Notes under the pieces: generated by a model
The model's database searches: none
What the model was told of the DNA's origin: nothing
Seen by the model: the letters and a program-made list of their open reading frames with translations, nothing else
Assembly (NCBI RefSeq): GCF_000367925.1
Contig: NZ_KB849176.1
Coordinates: forward strand, 1 to 64,000
Length of the DNA stretch: 64,000 nucleotides
Direction of reading: 5' to 3'
Origin: Acinetobacter bohemicus ANC 3994
GTDB lineage: Bacteria > Pseudomonadota > Gammaproteobacteria > Pseudomonadales > Moraxellaceae
Translations under genes and position numbers: made by a program
Part shown: positions 20,891 to 30,149 of the stretch, piece after piece
Numbering within the stretch: the first letter of the stretch is position 1
Layout: every line of letters begins with the position of its first letter

Positions 20891-22837
20891 ATGAAAAATA
20901 AATATTTACTCCCTTTTGCACTCACAACATTGATGGCTGCTTTGAGTGGCTGTGGGGGGGAAAGCGCCAATATTATTCCCGAGACGTATGATTCCAGTAC
21001 AGCAAATGGTGCATGTACACCAAAAATGAACGGGTGTGTAGAATTTGCTTTAGATTACCCATTAGATGGACTTAATTTTACCTGTAGCAGTGATACAACC
21101 AATAGTTTTATATCAATATTGGATTTGGGGGATGGTGCTGCAACAGGGAGTTGTAGAACAGGTGATAAAGTCACGTTCTTTATTAAAGGTGAAAAAGATA
21201 AAAAAATTAATTTAGGTGTGGTCGAGTTAAATAAAGTTGCACGATTAAGTAGCGGACAAGTACCGCGTTTAACTATTTTGGATATGGCGGTTGGTATTAC
21301 GCAACAAGAAGCTCAAGTCTTAAGCAAAGATGATCCCACAGTCCGTGTAGCGATGAAGTTGGCAAAAATTTTCCAAGCTTTAGCTTTGCAACAGAACAAA
21401 ATTGATACGCCTACGGATATTCAAGCTTTATATATTACCGATGCAATGCGATTGAAATTAGAACTCATTTTAAGTTCGGTCACTTCTCAACAAATCATCA
21501 GTGATGAATATGTAAATATGATTAAACCGTGGGTCGATGTTTCGGTGATTGATGATGATCAAGCATTTGAAGTCGTAAGTAAATTAATGACGATTGCCAC
21601 TGCGGCAGTCTATCAACCAGAATTTGCGTTATTTTCCACCAGTGGCGTATTGGGAAGTTTAATATCGGGTTCCGATGGTTTGGTTGGGTGCAATAAAGAA
21701 GTTTGTGATTTAAAAGACAGTTCAACCAAATATTTGTTTGGACACTTTATGTTAATTACGGATCGACAGGGCTACACTTTTGGTAGTGGCTTGCAATGGA
21801 AAGGTACTGCTACGAGTAATTTGGCTGCAATTAGTAGTGTAAATGCCGAATTAATTCGTAAAGTAAAACCAGTACGTATGACTGCACCCGCACAAGCGCA
21901 TTGGATTAACCCGATTAATAAAAAAATTGATCAAGATTATCAGTTAGATGTCGCAGATATGAATTCGCAGCCATTGATCATTCATCAGGGTAAGCTTTTT
22001 AATGATTATATGATGGCGGGTAGAGAACAATTTTATAAAATATTGACCAATAAGACGACAGTTAGCAGTGAAGATTTAAAAGATTTCGGTCGTTGGAAAC
22101 AAAGCACAACTACAGATGAATTTAAAGGCTCTTTAGATTTATATAAAATATTTCCAATCACTTATTTAGATAAACAGGTTTTTCAATCGGTTAGTAATGT
22201 GAAATCTGGAGATAAATATATTTTTCCAATGTATGCAGATTTAACCTTTAAATTTACAAATACTGCAGTCCCTGCCGTTAAGTTAGGAATTGTGATCGAC
22301 CAAAATGGTGATATCCGTTCTAATATTAAATCAGGTTCTACTGAGACGGATATGTCTACATCTGATAATGCTTGTACTGAAAATTCATTTAATCAGAACA
22401 CTTTTGTTGATCAGTATGGTGTACAACAATATCGTTTAGGCACAGTTGCCCGGGCGTTTACTGCCAATAAATTACTCTCTATACGTATGATTTTAGGCCA
22501 TGACAAATTTGTAAAAATTAATGGTGCTTTGGTTGGCATGAACTCTACCCTTAAAACATCATCTAATTCATCGATTCCAAGTGTCGTTGTTGGTGGGGCA
22601 TTGTTAGACGTAGCAAGTTTATTGGATCCAACTTTAACCAGTGGACAAGCGCGTGTGACATTTACAGATTCAGCTAAGCAACCTGTAAGATGGGGGAATA
22701 GTTTAGCGAGTTTTCAACATGTTTATAATTTAGCGAATGACAGTCTAGCAAACAATGAAGATAAAGCACTGGCTACGTTAGCGGGGGGAACACTCGATTT
22801 CACTTTAGCTCCATGTTATAGCATTGCGATTAAGTAA
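20891..22837 (+). CDS. filF: FilF, large lipoprotein
   Basis: A 648-aa lipoprotein: signal peptide with lipobox LSGC (Cys21), followed by GGES, so outer-membrane sorting is likely. The body has several Cys pairs (for example GACTPKMNGC) that could form disulphides, and no motif I can assign to an enzyme. It is the last gene of the fil cluster and is labelled putative pilus system protein in Acinetobacter genomes. The start is ATG 20891 next to AGG; the frame opens earlier at 20855, overlapping filE, but this would bury the signal peptide. A strong terminator follows. Function unknown. Confidence 0.65.
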   Translation: MKNKYLLPFALTTLMAALSGCGGESANIIPETYDSSTANGACTPKMNGCVEFALDYPLDGLNFTCSSDTTNSFISILDLGDGAATGSCRTGDKVTFFIKGEKDKKINLGVVELNKVARLSSGQVPRLTILDMAVGITQQEAQVLSKDDPTVRVAMKLAKIFQALALQQNKIDTPTDIQALYITDAMRLKLELILSSVTSQQIISDEYVNMIKPWVDVSVIDDDQAFEVVSKLMTIATAAVYQPEFALFSTSGVLGSLISGSDGLVGCNKEVCDLKDSSTKYLFGHFMLITDRQGYTFGSGLQWKGTATSNLAAISSVNAELIRKVKPVRMTAPAQAHWINPINKKIDQDYQLDVADMNSQPLIIHQGKLFNDYMMAGREQFYKILTNKTTVSSEDLKDFGRWKQSTTTDEFKGSLDLYKIFPITYLDKQVFQSVSNVKSGDKYIFPMYADLTFKFTNTAVPAVKLGIVIDQNGDIRSNIKSGSTETDMSTSDNACTENSFNQNTFVDQYGVQQYRLGTVARAFTANKLLSIRMILGHDKFVKINGALVGMNSTLKTSSNSSIPSVVVGGALLDVASLLDPTLTSGQARVTFTDSAKQPVRWGNSLASFQHVYNLANDSLANNEDKALATLAGGTLDFTLAPCYSIAIK

Positions 22838-22850
22838 AAATTATAACTAG

Positions 22851-22889
22851 AATTAAAGAAGCCCATCTCTTGATGGGCTTCTTTAATTC
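22851..22889. terminator. Bidirectional terminator after filF
   Basis: A near-perfect 17-bp stem around a TCTT loop, A-rich on the left and T-rich on the right, serves filF on the plus strand and the Nudix gene on the minus strand. Confidence 0.9.
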
Positions 22890-22902
22890 TGTTCAAAAAA
22901 AA

Positions 22903-23457
22903 TTAGCCCGTATGATCTAAACGAGAACCCAATGTTTCTAAATGCATATTGAATGAATGAGTTTTACGATCTTTAAAATAGTGCTTTAACGTATGTTCTA
23001 CACTTGGAAAAGCCAACTCAGACCAAGGGATTTCATGTTCTTCAAATAAACGGGATTCAATGGTTTCTTCACCTGCACCGAACATACCATTGATTAAATG
23101 GGCTTTGAATAAAACGTAAATTTGACCGATTCGAGGAATGTTATACATACAATAGAGCTGTTCAATTTCAATTTCAGCTTCGGCTTCTTCGCGTGTTTCT
23201 CTTGCCGCACCTTGTTCCATGGTTTCAAACAACTCCATATAACCCGCTGGAAGTGTCCATAATCCATAACGTGGCTCAATGGCGCGTCGACAGAGTAAAA
23301 CTTTATTTTCCCAGAGTACCAGTGCGCCACAAATAACCTTCGGATTGATGTAATGAATATTGCCACAATCTGTACAAACGCGACGTAATTGATGATCGCC
23401 GAGTGGGATTTTTTCCGCTGTTTTATGTCCACAAATTACACAGAAATTCATATTCAT
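22903..23457 (-). CDS. Nudix hydrolase with N-terminal zinc ribbon
   Basis: A 184-aa protein. An N-terminal zinc ribbon (CVICG and CTDCG, residues about 6-37) precedes a Nudix domain with a complete box GYMELFETMEQGAARETREEAEAEI. The combination matches the Nudix group that hydrolyses ADP-ribose or nucleotide-cofactor pyrophosphates; the exact substrate cannot be read. The frame opens at a TTG (23463), but ATG 23457 is the first standard start. It is a single gene, convergent with filF across a shared terminator. Confidence 0.85.
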   Translation of the reverse strand: MNMNFCVICGHKTAEKIPLGDHQLRRVCTDCGNIHYINPKVICGALVLWENKVLLCRRAIEPRYGLWTLPAGYMELFETMEQGAARETREEAEAEIEIEQLYCMYNIPRIGQIYVLFKAHLINGMFGAGEETIESRLFEEHEIPWSELAFPSVEHTLKHYFKDRKTHSFNMHLETLGSRLDHTG

Positions 23458-23576
23458 CGTCAATGATCAAGGTGTGATCAGCATAACTGAAAAATTTAAC
23501 TTTGGCATCATTTCTATCTTTTAGAATAAAAATTCAGCTATGATGAAATGAAGAAGAAATAAAGAGAGAGTCGGCT

Positions 23577-24194
23577 ATGGATGACCATTCGTTAATTCAA
23601 TCATTACAGCAAAGATTACGGTTTTCCACACGGGTAAAATCTGCACAAGCTGCTGTATTAATTGCGATTACAAATGAGTCCAATCCCAAGGTTTTACTTA
23701 CTCGCCGTTCACTTTATTTATCCAATCATGCTGGAGAGGTTTCCTTTCCGGGAGGCAAACGAGATCCACAAGACACCAGTAATATTGTGGTGGCATTACG
23801 CGAAGCCTATGAAGAGACCGCATTAAATCCATTTGATGTGCAATTGATTGGTGATTTGCCGATGCAAAAAGCACGTAATGGCATGCTGGTTAAACCTGTG
23901 GTTGGATTGATTCCGCCAGAAGTCAATTTGATTGCGCAACCGAGCGAAATTGATCGTATTTTTTTTGCATCACTCGATAGCTTAATTCATGCGCCACCGA
24001 TCCCTTATGAGGTGCGTTATGCACATCAGTCTTTATATTTTCCCAGTATGCGGGTGGAAAATGAAATCGTTTGGGGGTTGACTGCACGCATGTTGGTTTC
24101 ATTGTTTCAGTATGGTTTGAATTATCAGAAAGAATGGCCTTTTTTATTAAATTCCCCCGCTTTTTATAGCAATAAGATTCAACGTGGTAAATAG
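23577..24194 (+). CDS. Nudix CoA pyrophosphatase
   Basis: A 205-aa Nudix hydrolase of the CoA pyrophosphatase (NudL/YeaB) type. The family signature LLTRRSLYLSNHAGEVSFPGGKRD precedes the Nudix box ending ALREAYEETAL. These enzymes cleave CoA and its thioesters to 4'-phosphopantetheine and 3',5'-ADP. It heads a co-directional pair with the gamma-carbonic-anhydrase-like gene (17-nt gap). Confidence 0.88.
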   Translation: MDDHSLIQSLQQRLRFSTRVKSAQAAVLIAITNESNPKVLLTRRSLYLSNHAGEVSFPGGKRDPQDTSNIVVALREAYEETALNPFDVQLIGDLPMQKARNGMLVKPVVGLIPPEVNLIAQPSEIDRIFFASLDSLIHAPPIPYEVRYAHQSLYFPSMRVENEIVWGLTARMLVSLFQYGLNYQKEWPFLLNSPAFYSNKIQRGK

Positions 24195-24211
24195 ATCAAG
24201 GAAGACAAAAC

Positions 24212-24742
24212 ATGCTGTATAAATTTAATGGCTATGCACCGCAAGCAACGCATCAACCTTGGGATGGTTGGGTTGCTGAAACTGCAACCGTGCTTGGTCA
24301 AGTTGAAATGGGCAAGCAGGTCAGTGTTTGGTTTGGTGCCGTGATTCGTGGCGATAACAGTAAAATTAGCTTGGGTGATTTTACCAACGTGCAGGAAAAT
24401 GCGGTTTTACATACCGATGCTGGCATTGAAATGTATATTGGCAGTTATGTCACGATTGGACATCAAGCCATGTTACATGGCTGTACCATTGGTGATAACA
24501 CTTTAATTGGAATTAATTCCGTGATTTTAAATCATGCTGTGATTGGTAAAAACTGCATCATTGGCGCGAATGCTTTAATTCCTGAAGGCAAGATCATTCC
24601 TGATAATTCTGTAGTCATGGGTTCGCCGGGGAAAATTGTCAAAACTTTAGACCAAGCTGCTGAAGTTAAACTTAAAATGAGTGCGCTACATTACGTTGAA
24701 CATTTTAAGCATTTTCAACATTTGGAAGCCGTTGAACTTTAA
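24212..24742 (+). CDS. Gamma-carbonic-anhydrase-like hexapeptide protein
   Basis: A 176-aa left-handed beta-helix protein of the YrdA/gamma-carbonic-anhydrase group. Hexapeptide turns run through the middle (IGSYVTIGHQAMLHGCTIGDNTLIG). The metal-ligand histidines are at VLHTD, IGHQ and LHGC, as in the family. Most such bacterial proteins bind metal, but carbonic anhydrase activity is often undetected, so the reaction is left open. Followed by a terminator. Confidence 0.88.
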   Translation: MLYKFNGYAPQATHQPWDGWVAETATVLGQVEMGKQVSVWFGAVIRGDNSKISLGDFTNVQENAVLHTDAGIEMYIGSYVTIGHQAMLHGCTIGDNTLIGINSVILNHAVIGKNCIIGANALIPEGKIIPDNSVVMGSPGKIVKTLDQAAEVKLKMSALHYVEHFKHFQHLEAVEL

Positions 24743-24759
24743 TTGCAATCGATTGATCG

Positions 24760-24785
24760 AGCCAAGTTGTTACTTGGCTTTTTTG
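24760..24785 (+). terminator. Terminator after hexapeptide gene
   Basis: AGCCAAGT pairs with ACTTGGCT over a TGTT loop and is followed by a T-tract. Confidence 0.88.
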
Positions 24786-24873
24786 TATCCCTCAGAGGTA
24801 ACATCTCGCCTAGCGTGCATGAGTGGAGTATGATAGCACTCGTTTTTTATCGCCAAATAAATTAAGGTTACGC

Positions 24874-25542
24874 ATGAAATTGCTGGCATTGGAAACTGCC
24901 AATGAGCAGTGTTCCGTCTGTATTGTAGATGAAACCCAAGAATTATTTTTCCAATTCGATGCGCGAGCAAAAGCACAAACGCAAACCATTCTCCCCATGA
25001 TAGATCAAGCATTTACTCAGCTTGCTCTATCTGCATCAGAATTAACTGCAATTGCATTTAGCCGTGGTCCGGGCTCTTTTAGTGGTGTACGAATCAATGC
25101 TGCTGTTACTCAGGCATTGGCATGGGCAAATGATCTGCCTGTTGTTCCTGTCTCTAGCTTACAAGCTTTAGCGCAGGCGGCCTATCGTATTCACGGTTTA
25201 ACTGCAGTCACTGCGGTACTCGATGCACGTATGAAGGAAGTGTATATCGCGAGTTTTCAGCTGGATCAACAGGGCATTATGCAAGCTGTTGATGCAGAGC
25301 AATTGTTAAACTATAGCGATGCCACTGAAATCGTTAAATTTGAATTGGTCGGTTCGGGTTCAGTTTTAATTAAGCCAGAACAAATACAATACCAAGACTT
25401 AAATGCGACTGCGCAAGATATTGCGACCATTGCGCGCGCAGAGGTTGAGCAAAATAAATGGGTCAGTGCTGAACAGGCATTGCCCGTGTATTTACGCGAT
25501 AACGCTTGGAAAAAAATTCCAGAACAAATTAAAGCAACTTAA
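24874..25542 (+). CDS. tsaB: tRNA t6A synthesis protein TsaB
   Basis: A 222-aa ASKHA-fold partner of TsaD in the TsaBDE complex that attaches threonylcarbamoyl to A37 of ANN-decoding tRNAs. Family signatures are the N-terminal LLALETANEQCSV and the block AIAFSRGPGSFSGVRINAAV. AAGG 6 nt before ATG 24874 sets the start; the frame opens 51 nt earlier without a ribosome site. It heads a tight plus-strand run tsaB-uppP-rsmJ. A Sua5/YciO-type gene at the window end belongs to the same enzyme superfamily as the upstream t6A step. Confidence 0.93.
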   Translation: MKLLALETANEQCSVCIVDETQELFFQFDARAKAQTQTILPMIDQAFTQLALSASELTAIAFSRGPGSFSGVRINAAVTQALAWANDLPVVPVSSLQALAQAAYRIHGLTAVTAVLDARMKEVYIASFQLDQQGIMQAVDAEQLLNYSDATEIVKFELVGSGSVLIKPEQIQYQDLNATAQDIATIARAEVEQNKWVSAEQALPVYLRDNAWKKIPEQIKAT

Positions 25543-25550
25543 GGTTAGAT

Positions 25551-26372
25551 ATGGATCTTTTATTATTATTTAAAGCGGCCATAATGGGCTTGGTCGAGGG
25601 GATTACTGAGTTTTTACCGATTTCCAGTACTGGGCATTTAATCTTAGCAGGTCAACTTTTAGATTTCTGGACGATTGAAAAAAGAGAAATGTTTGCAGTT
25701 GCAGTACAGATTGGTGCAATTGCGGCTGTTATTTACGAGTATTGGGGCAAACTTTGGGGCGCTTTAATCGGTGGTCTAAAAGGTCAAGAACAAGGTCGCC
25801 GTTTAAGTCTTAACTTAATTATTGCTTCAATTCCAATCGTGATTGTTGGCTTAACGTTTGGCGATATCATTAAGGCTTACTTATTTAATGCGATTACCGT
25901 CGCAATTGCGTTAATTGTGGGTGGTTTTATTATTTTGTGGGCCGAACGCCGTCCGCATAGCATTAAAACTCAAGAAGTCGATGATTTAACGTATAAACAA
26001 GCGACTTTAATTGGTTTGATTCAATGTTTAGCCTTATTTCCAGGGACTTCGCGTTCAGGCTCAACCATTATTGGGTCTTTATTTTTAGGTGTATCACGTA
26101 AAGCCGCAGCAGAATTTTCCTTCTTTTTGGGTATTCCTGTATTAATGGGTGCTGGTTTACTCGATATGTACAAAATGCGTGCTGATTTGCATAGTAATGA
26201 TATGGCTGTTCTAGCTGTGGGTATTATTGTGGCATTTATTTCTGCACTTATCGTGATTCGTGCATTAATCCGCTATGTATCGAAACATGATTTCACTGCA
26301 TTTGCGTACTATCGTATAGGCTTTGGTTTGTTTATTTTGGTCACTTGGTGGACAGGTTGGGTTTCTTGGTAA
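25551..26372 (+). CDS. uppP: Undecaprenyl-diphosphatase UppP
   Basis: Integral inner-membrane protein (273 aa) of the BacA/UppP family that dephosphorylates undecaprenyl diphosphate to recycle the peptidoglycan lipid carrier. Both conserved blocks are present: EGITEFLPISSTGHL near the N-terminus and FPGTSRSGSTI in the middle, which contain the catalytic Glu and Ser/Arg. About eight hydrophobic segments are visible. It starts 8 nt after tsaB, and its stop overlaps the rsmJ start by 1 nt. Confidence 0.97.
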   Translation: MDLLLLFKAAIMGLVEGITEFLPISSTGHLILAGQLLDFWTIEKREMFAVAVQIGAIAAVIYEYWGKLWGALIGGLKGQEQGRRLSLNLIIASIPIVIVGLTFGDIIKAYLFNAITVAIALIVGGFIILWAERRPHSIKTQEVDDLTYKQATLIGLIQCLALFPGTSRSGSTIIGSLFLGVSRKAAAEFSFFLGIPVLMGAGLLDMYKMRADLHSNDMAVLAVGIIVAFISALIVIRALIRYVSKHDFTAFAYYRIGFGLFILVTWWTGWVSW

Positions 26373-27178
26373 TGCATTTGTTTACAGAACCTCAGTTTCA
26401 AGCGCAAGCACAGCATTATAAGACTGTGCTTGCGTCACGAGGCGTAGAAATACACATTGAACAAATTGAAAAACTCAATGCTCGCTTTTTACGTTTTCAT
26501 CCAGAATTGGCGTTGTGTGTAGATGAATTGGGTCTTTGGCTGTGTGCCAATGGCATGAAGATGCAACCCGATTGGAAAGCTGAAGTTCCACGGCTAAAAC
26601 GAGCTTCACTCAAATCTGAAATGATTGCACGGGCATGTAATTTAGGCGAAAAACCTAAATTGATCGATGCTACAGCAGGCTTGGGTCATGATAGTTTACT
26701 GATGGCACATTTAGGTGCTGAAGTCACTTTACTTGAACGACATCCTATTTTATTTACCTTGCTTGAAGACAGTAAAAACAATGCTGAACATGATCCTTTT
26801 TTAAGTTTGGTCGTGGCACGGATTGATTTGATTTTTTCTGATTCTGCTGACTATTTAATGCAACAAGCAGAACAGCATCATACGGTAGATGTGGTTTATC
26901 TGGATCCAATGTTTCCGCAACGTGATCAAAATCAGCAAGCCATTAAAAAACAAGCTCAAGTCAAAAAACAGATGCAATTGTTACATATGTTATTACCTGA
27001 AGATGGTGAAATGGATTTGGGTGATAATTTATTGATTTTGGCACAAAAACTGGCAAAACGCGTGGTGGTAAAGCGTCCACGTCTGGCGGTCTATTTGGCA
27101 AATCAAGAACCCAATCATCAATGGCAAGGTGATGCTTGTCGTTTTGATGCTTACTTTCAGTCTCATCTGATAGAGTAG
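26372..27178 (+). CDS. rsmJ: 16S rRNA m2G1516 methyltransferase RsmJ
   Basis: SAM-dependent class I methyltransferase (268 aa) that modifies G1516 of 16S rRNA. The SAM-binding motif DATAGLGHDSLLMAHLGAEV and the catalytic-type VVYLDPMFPQRD are characteristic of RsmJ. ATG 26372 overlaps the uppP stop by 1 nt (TAATG), implying translational coupling; an in-frame start within uppP is less likely. Confidence 0.93.
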   Translation: MHLFTEPQFQAQAQHYKTVLASRGVEIHIEQIEKLNARFLRFHPELALCVDELGLWLCANGMKMQPDWKAEVPRLKRASLKSEMIARACNLGEKPKLIDATAGLGHDSLLMAHLGAEVTLLERHPILFTLLEDSKNNAEHDPFLSLVVARIDLIFSDSADYLMQQAEQHHTVDVVYLDPMFPQRDQNQQAIKKQAQVKKQMQLLHMLLPEDGEMDLGDNLLILAQKLAKRVVVKRPRLAVYLANQEPNHQWQGDACRFDAYFQSHLIE

Positions 27179-27300
27179 ATGGGTAATTGCTTCAATATTG
27201 TGCATTAATCTGTTATATAGTTAAAAACAGCATTGATAAAACTCCCATCAAGCATACACTTAGATTGTAAATCAGCGAGCTATAGCCAACCCGAAATCCT

Positions 27301-28716
27301 ATGATCGACTTCAAACCCTCCATCAATTTTTGGCATGATTTTAAAAGTAACCAAACTGCAGGGATGTGGCTTTTTTTGGGGTCGCGCCGGTCTTTACAGA
27401 TCGTTCGCCCCTCAATTTTGCAATTGATTTTTTGGGGGATTTTAGGCGGCAGTGCCAACAGTCTGTTTAGTTGGTTAAGTTCTGGTGAAGTCGGGGATTT
27501 CAATCCTCAGGGTTTGATTAGTTATGCGTTATGGCCTTTTATTGCCTTAATCGTTGGGATTTTCCTGTCACAACGGATTAATAACCCACGTTTAATGCTC
27601 GTGCCAGCATTGTTGTGGTTGGTACTCGACACGCATATCGCCTTATTACAAAGTTTCATTCAGTATTTAGGCTATATCGATGTATTGCCTTATATTTTCT
27701 ATGACTATTTACCCACGATTTTCATGGTGTTGTTTGTTTGGCAAAGTTTGGCCGTGGTTTGGGTATTCTCGCGTGAATTAAAGTGGCCGTGGTGGGAGCG
27801 GGCACTGATTGTTGCTGCAACCTTGTTTACCCTTGTGGTTTGGCAAATGTCCGTTAAAAGCCAACCGATTTGGAAAGTCGAAGAAGCACCGCCGACGTTT
27901 GCTGAAGATGCCTTTTATGCTCAAAATCAGGTACTGACTAAATCTTTGGAAGCCGTTCAGTATGGTGAGTTTGCACAATCTCATTGGTATTTTTTAGGCG
28001 TGGCAGGTGCAGGCTATCAAGACGTGTTTAAGTCGGAAGTTGAACGCATTAAGGAACAGTTTGACACCCGTTTTGGAACTTTTGGGCGTTCACTGGTATT
28101 AATTAATAATCCGACAACACGGACTAAAATCCCTATCGCTTCACGCACCAGTATGGACTTGGCGCTGCGTAGAATTGGACAGCAAATGAACCGAGAAAGT
28201 GATGTATTATTTTTATACATGACCTCGCATGGTTTGCCGAATCAGTTTGAAATGGAAAATGCCCCAATCGATTTAAATGATGTTGATCCGAAATGGTTAA
28301 AAGAGACTTTAGATAAGGCTGGGATTCGCTGGCGTGTGATTGTGATTTCTGCATGTTATTCAGGAAGTTTTGTGCCTGCATTACAAGATGATAATACCTT
28401 GATTATTACTGCATCTGCCGCAGATCGTGCCTCTTTTGGTTGTTCAAATGAAGCGGATTATACGTATTTTGGACGTGCTTTTTTTGATCAGGCGATGCGC
28501 GAGCAGACTTCTGTCAGTGCCGCATTTGAACAAGCGAAAGCTACGGTGGCGCAGTGGGAGTCGGCTCAAGGTTTTGAAGCGTCTGAACCGCAATGGTCGA
28601 TTGGTAAGAACATGGAATTTATGTTGCCACAATTGGAACAACGCTTATTTCCAGTTGTAAGCAAGACGGATACAAAAACAGTAGAAACACCTCAATTAAG
28701 TGTTCAAACCCAATAA
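27301..28716 (+). CDS. Membrane-anchored C13 family peptidase
   Basis: A 471-aa protein with two parts. Residues 1-185 hold about five hydrophobic segments, so the N-terminal half is an inner-membrane domain. The C-terminal half is a legumain-like C13 caspase-fold domain with the catalytic dyad His310 in YMTSHGLP and Cys352 in ISACYSGSF. Bacterial C13 proteins are little studied; related eukaryotic enzymes are legumain and the GPI transamidase subunit. The substrate is unknown. It is followed by fghA 18 nt downstream, so the two may share a transcript. The ribosome site is weak. Confidence 0.85.
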   Translation: MIDFKPSINFWHDFKSNQTAGMWLFLGSRRSLQIVRPSILQLIFWGILGGSANSLFSWLSSGEVGDFNPQGLISYALWPFIALIVGIFLSQRINNPRLMLVPALLWLVLDTHIALLQSFIQYLGYIDVLPYIFYDYLPTIFMVLFVWQSLAVVWVFSRELKWPWWERALIVAATLFTLVVWQMSVKSQPIWKVEEAPPTFAEDAFYAQNQVLTKSLEAVQYGEFAQSHWYFLGVAGAGYQDVFKSEVERIKEQFDTRFGTFGRSLVLINNPTTRTKIPIASRTSMDLALRRIGQQMNRESDVLFLYMTSHGLPNQFEMENAPIDLNDVDPKWLKETLDKAGIRWRVIVISACYSGSFVPALQDDNTLIITASAADRASFGCSNEADYTYFGRAFFDQAMREQTSVSAAFEQAKATVAQWESAQGFEASEPQWSIGKNMEFMLPQLEQRLFPVVSKTDTKTVETPQLSVQTQ

Positions 28717-28734
28717 AAGAAAGGAAATACGCAC

Positions 28735-29571
28735 ATGGAATTAATTCAACATAATCGATGCTTTGATGGCGAACAGCGCATTTATGCTTTTAATTCTAAA
28801 GTGCTTAATGGTGAAGGAAGATTCGGTATTTTTTTGCCACCGCAAGCGTTACTTGGACAAGCCTGTCCGACACTTTTTTATTTGGCAGGTTTAACCTGTA
28901 CAGAAGACACTTTTGCCATTAAAGCCCATGCTCAACGCTTAGCCGCACAGTTGGGCTTTATTTTGATTAGTCCGGATACCTCACCAAGAGGTGAACATGT
29001 TGCGCAAGGTGATTCTTGGGATTTGGGTCAAGGGGCAGGATTTTATATCAATGCAAGCCAAGCGCCGTGGGCTGAACATTATCAAATGGAAAGTTTTATT
29101 GTTGATGAACTTTATGAGTTATTAAGCCATAATTTTCCAATTCAAGCGCATAAAATCGGCATCTTTGGGCATTCCATGGGCGGTCATGGTGCCTTGACGC
29201 TCGCATTGAAATATCCAGAAAAATTTAAATCGGTTTCTGCCTTTGCACCGATTTGTGCCCCAAGCCAATGCTCATGGGGGGGAAAAGCATTTTCTCATTA
29301 TTTGGGTGCAGATCAAGCGGAATGGAAAAAACATGATGCGAGTGCTTTAGTTCTAGAAAAAGGTGCTTTATTTAAAGAGATTTTGATTGATCAAGGACGG
29401 CAAGATCAATTTTATGCACAATTGAATCCGGCATTATTTCAACAGGCTTGTGCGCAAGTGGGGCAGCATTTAACTTTGCGTGAACATGCAGGCTATGACC
29501 ACGGTTATTATTTTATTCAAAGTTTTATCGATGAGCATTTACAGTTTCATGCAGTGCAACTTGACGCATAA
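28735..29571 (+). CDS. fghA: S-formylglutathione hydrolase
   Basis: Alpha/beta-hydrolase esterase (278 aa) that hydrolyses S-formylglutathione to formate and glutathione in formaldehyde detoxification. Family landmarks are FYLAGLTCTEDTF, SPDTSPRG, and the nucleophile elbow GHSMGGHGAL; the C-terminal HAGYDHGYYF carries the catalytic His. The partner adhC is not adjacent here. Followed by a bidirectional terminator. Confidence 0.95.
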   Translation: MELIQHNRCFDGEQRIYAFNSKVLNGEGRFGIFLPPQALLGQACPTLFYLAGLTCTEDTFAIKAHAQRLAAQLGFILISPDTSPRGEHVAQGDSWDLGQGAGFYINASQAPWAEHYQMESFIVDELYELLSHNFPIQAHKIGIFGHSMGGHGALTLALKYPEKFKSVSAFAPICAPSQCSWGGKAFSHYLGADQAEWKKHDASALVLEKGALFKEILIDQGRQDQFYAQLNPALFQQACAQVGQHLTLREHAGYDHGYYFIQSFIDEHLQFHAVQLDA

Positions 29572-29654
29572 TTTTAAGCTGATATCTAACGCCGTTTAAA
29601 TGGGCTGAAAATAAAGCTCTTAAACGTTAGAAAAAAGCGTTTAATTCTAAGAAT

Positions 29655-29681
29655 AAAGGGAGAATATAATTCTCCCTTTTT
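29655..29681. terminator. Bidirectional terminator
   Basis: AAAGGGAGAAT and ATTCTCCCTTT form an 11-bp stem with a 3-nt loop, flanked by As and Ts, between fghA (plus) and the DUF2218 gene (minus). Confidence 0.9.
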
Positions 29682-29684
29682 GAT

Positions 29685-29960
29685 TTATTGATGTTGCCAT
29701 GTCGCAGTAAATTCTTGTTGAGCCATACGGCTTAAATGATCTAAAACCACTTGCTCTAAACGACTGAGGTCTTCGAGCGTGCTGTCAATGGAGACCAATA
29801 GCGCATCGGGCTGTGGTATCAGTTGAATGGTCGCATCGGGCATAAAAATAGTGAAATTAGCTTCAGTTTCAGCCACTTCAAATTTATGTTTCCAATGATT
29901 GAGTAAACGCTTGGCAATGCGAGCGGCTTCAGCCGTGCTGATTTGAGTATGGCTTTTCAT
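29685..29960 (-). CDS. DUF2218 domain protein
   Basis: A 91-aa cytoplasmic protein that matches the DUF2218 pattern: an N-terminal helix with TAEAARIAKRLLNHWKHKF, a central strand pair, and a C-terminal LSRLEQVVLDHLSRMAQQEF. Members often sit near iron-uptake or siderophore genes, but no such genes are here. Function unknown. It is a monocistronic gene. Confidence 0.8.
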   Translation of the reverse strand: MKSHTQISTAEAARIAKRLLNHWKHKFEVAETEANFTIFMPDATIQLIPQPDALLVSIDSTLEDLSRLEQVVLDHLSRMAQQEFTATWQHQ

Positions 29961-30149
29961 TTGTATTTACCTTGTGATGGTCTGTCAAAGTAACAGATCC
30001 AGAAAATTGCTACAGTAAAAAAATAGAACACAATATTGCATATTTAGAACGCTGAATAAATCGAATCGCATCAGGATTGAATCACAGTATTCGGGTTCAA
30101 TTTGTTATAATGTGAAAAATCAATTTGCATACATAGCCAGGTTTTCCTC

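Noticed and set aside
23094..23432. A 112-codon minus-strand frame inside the zinc-ribbon Nudix gene
   Set aside because: Offset-frame shadow of a gene with a complete Nudix box.
28133..28660. Small frames on both strands inside the C13 peptidase gene
   Set aside because: No motif and no ribosome site; the C13 gene explains the coding signal.
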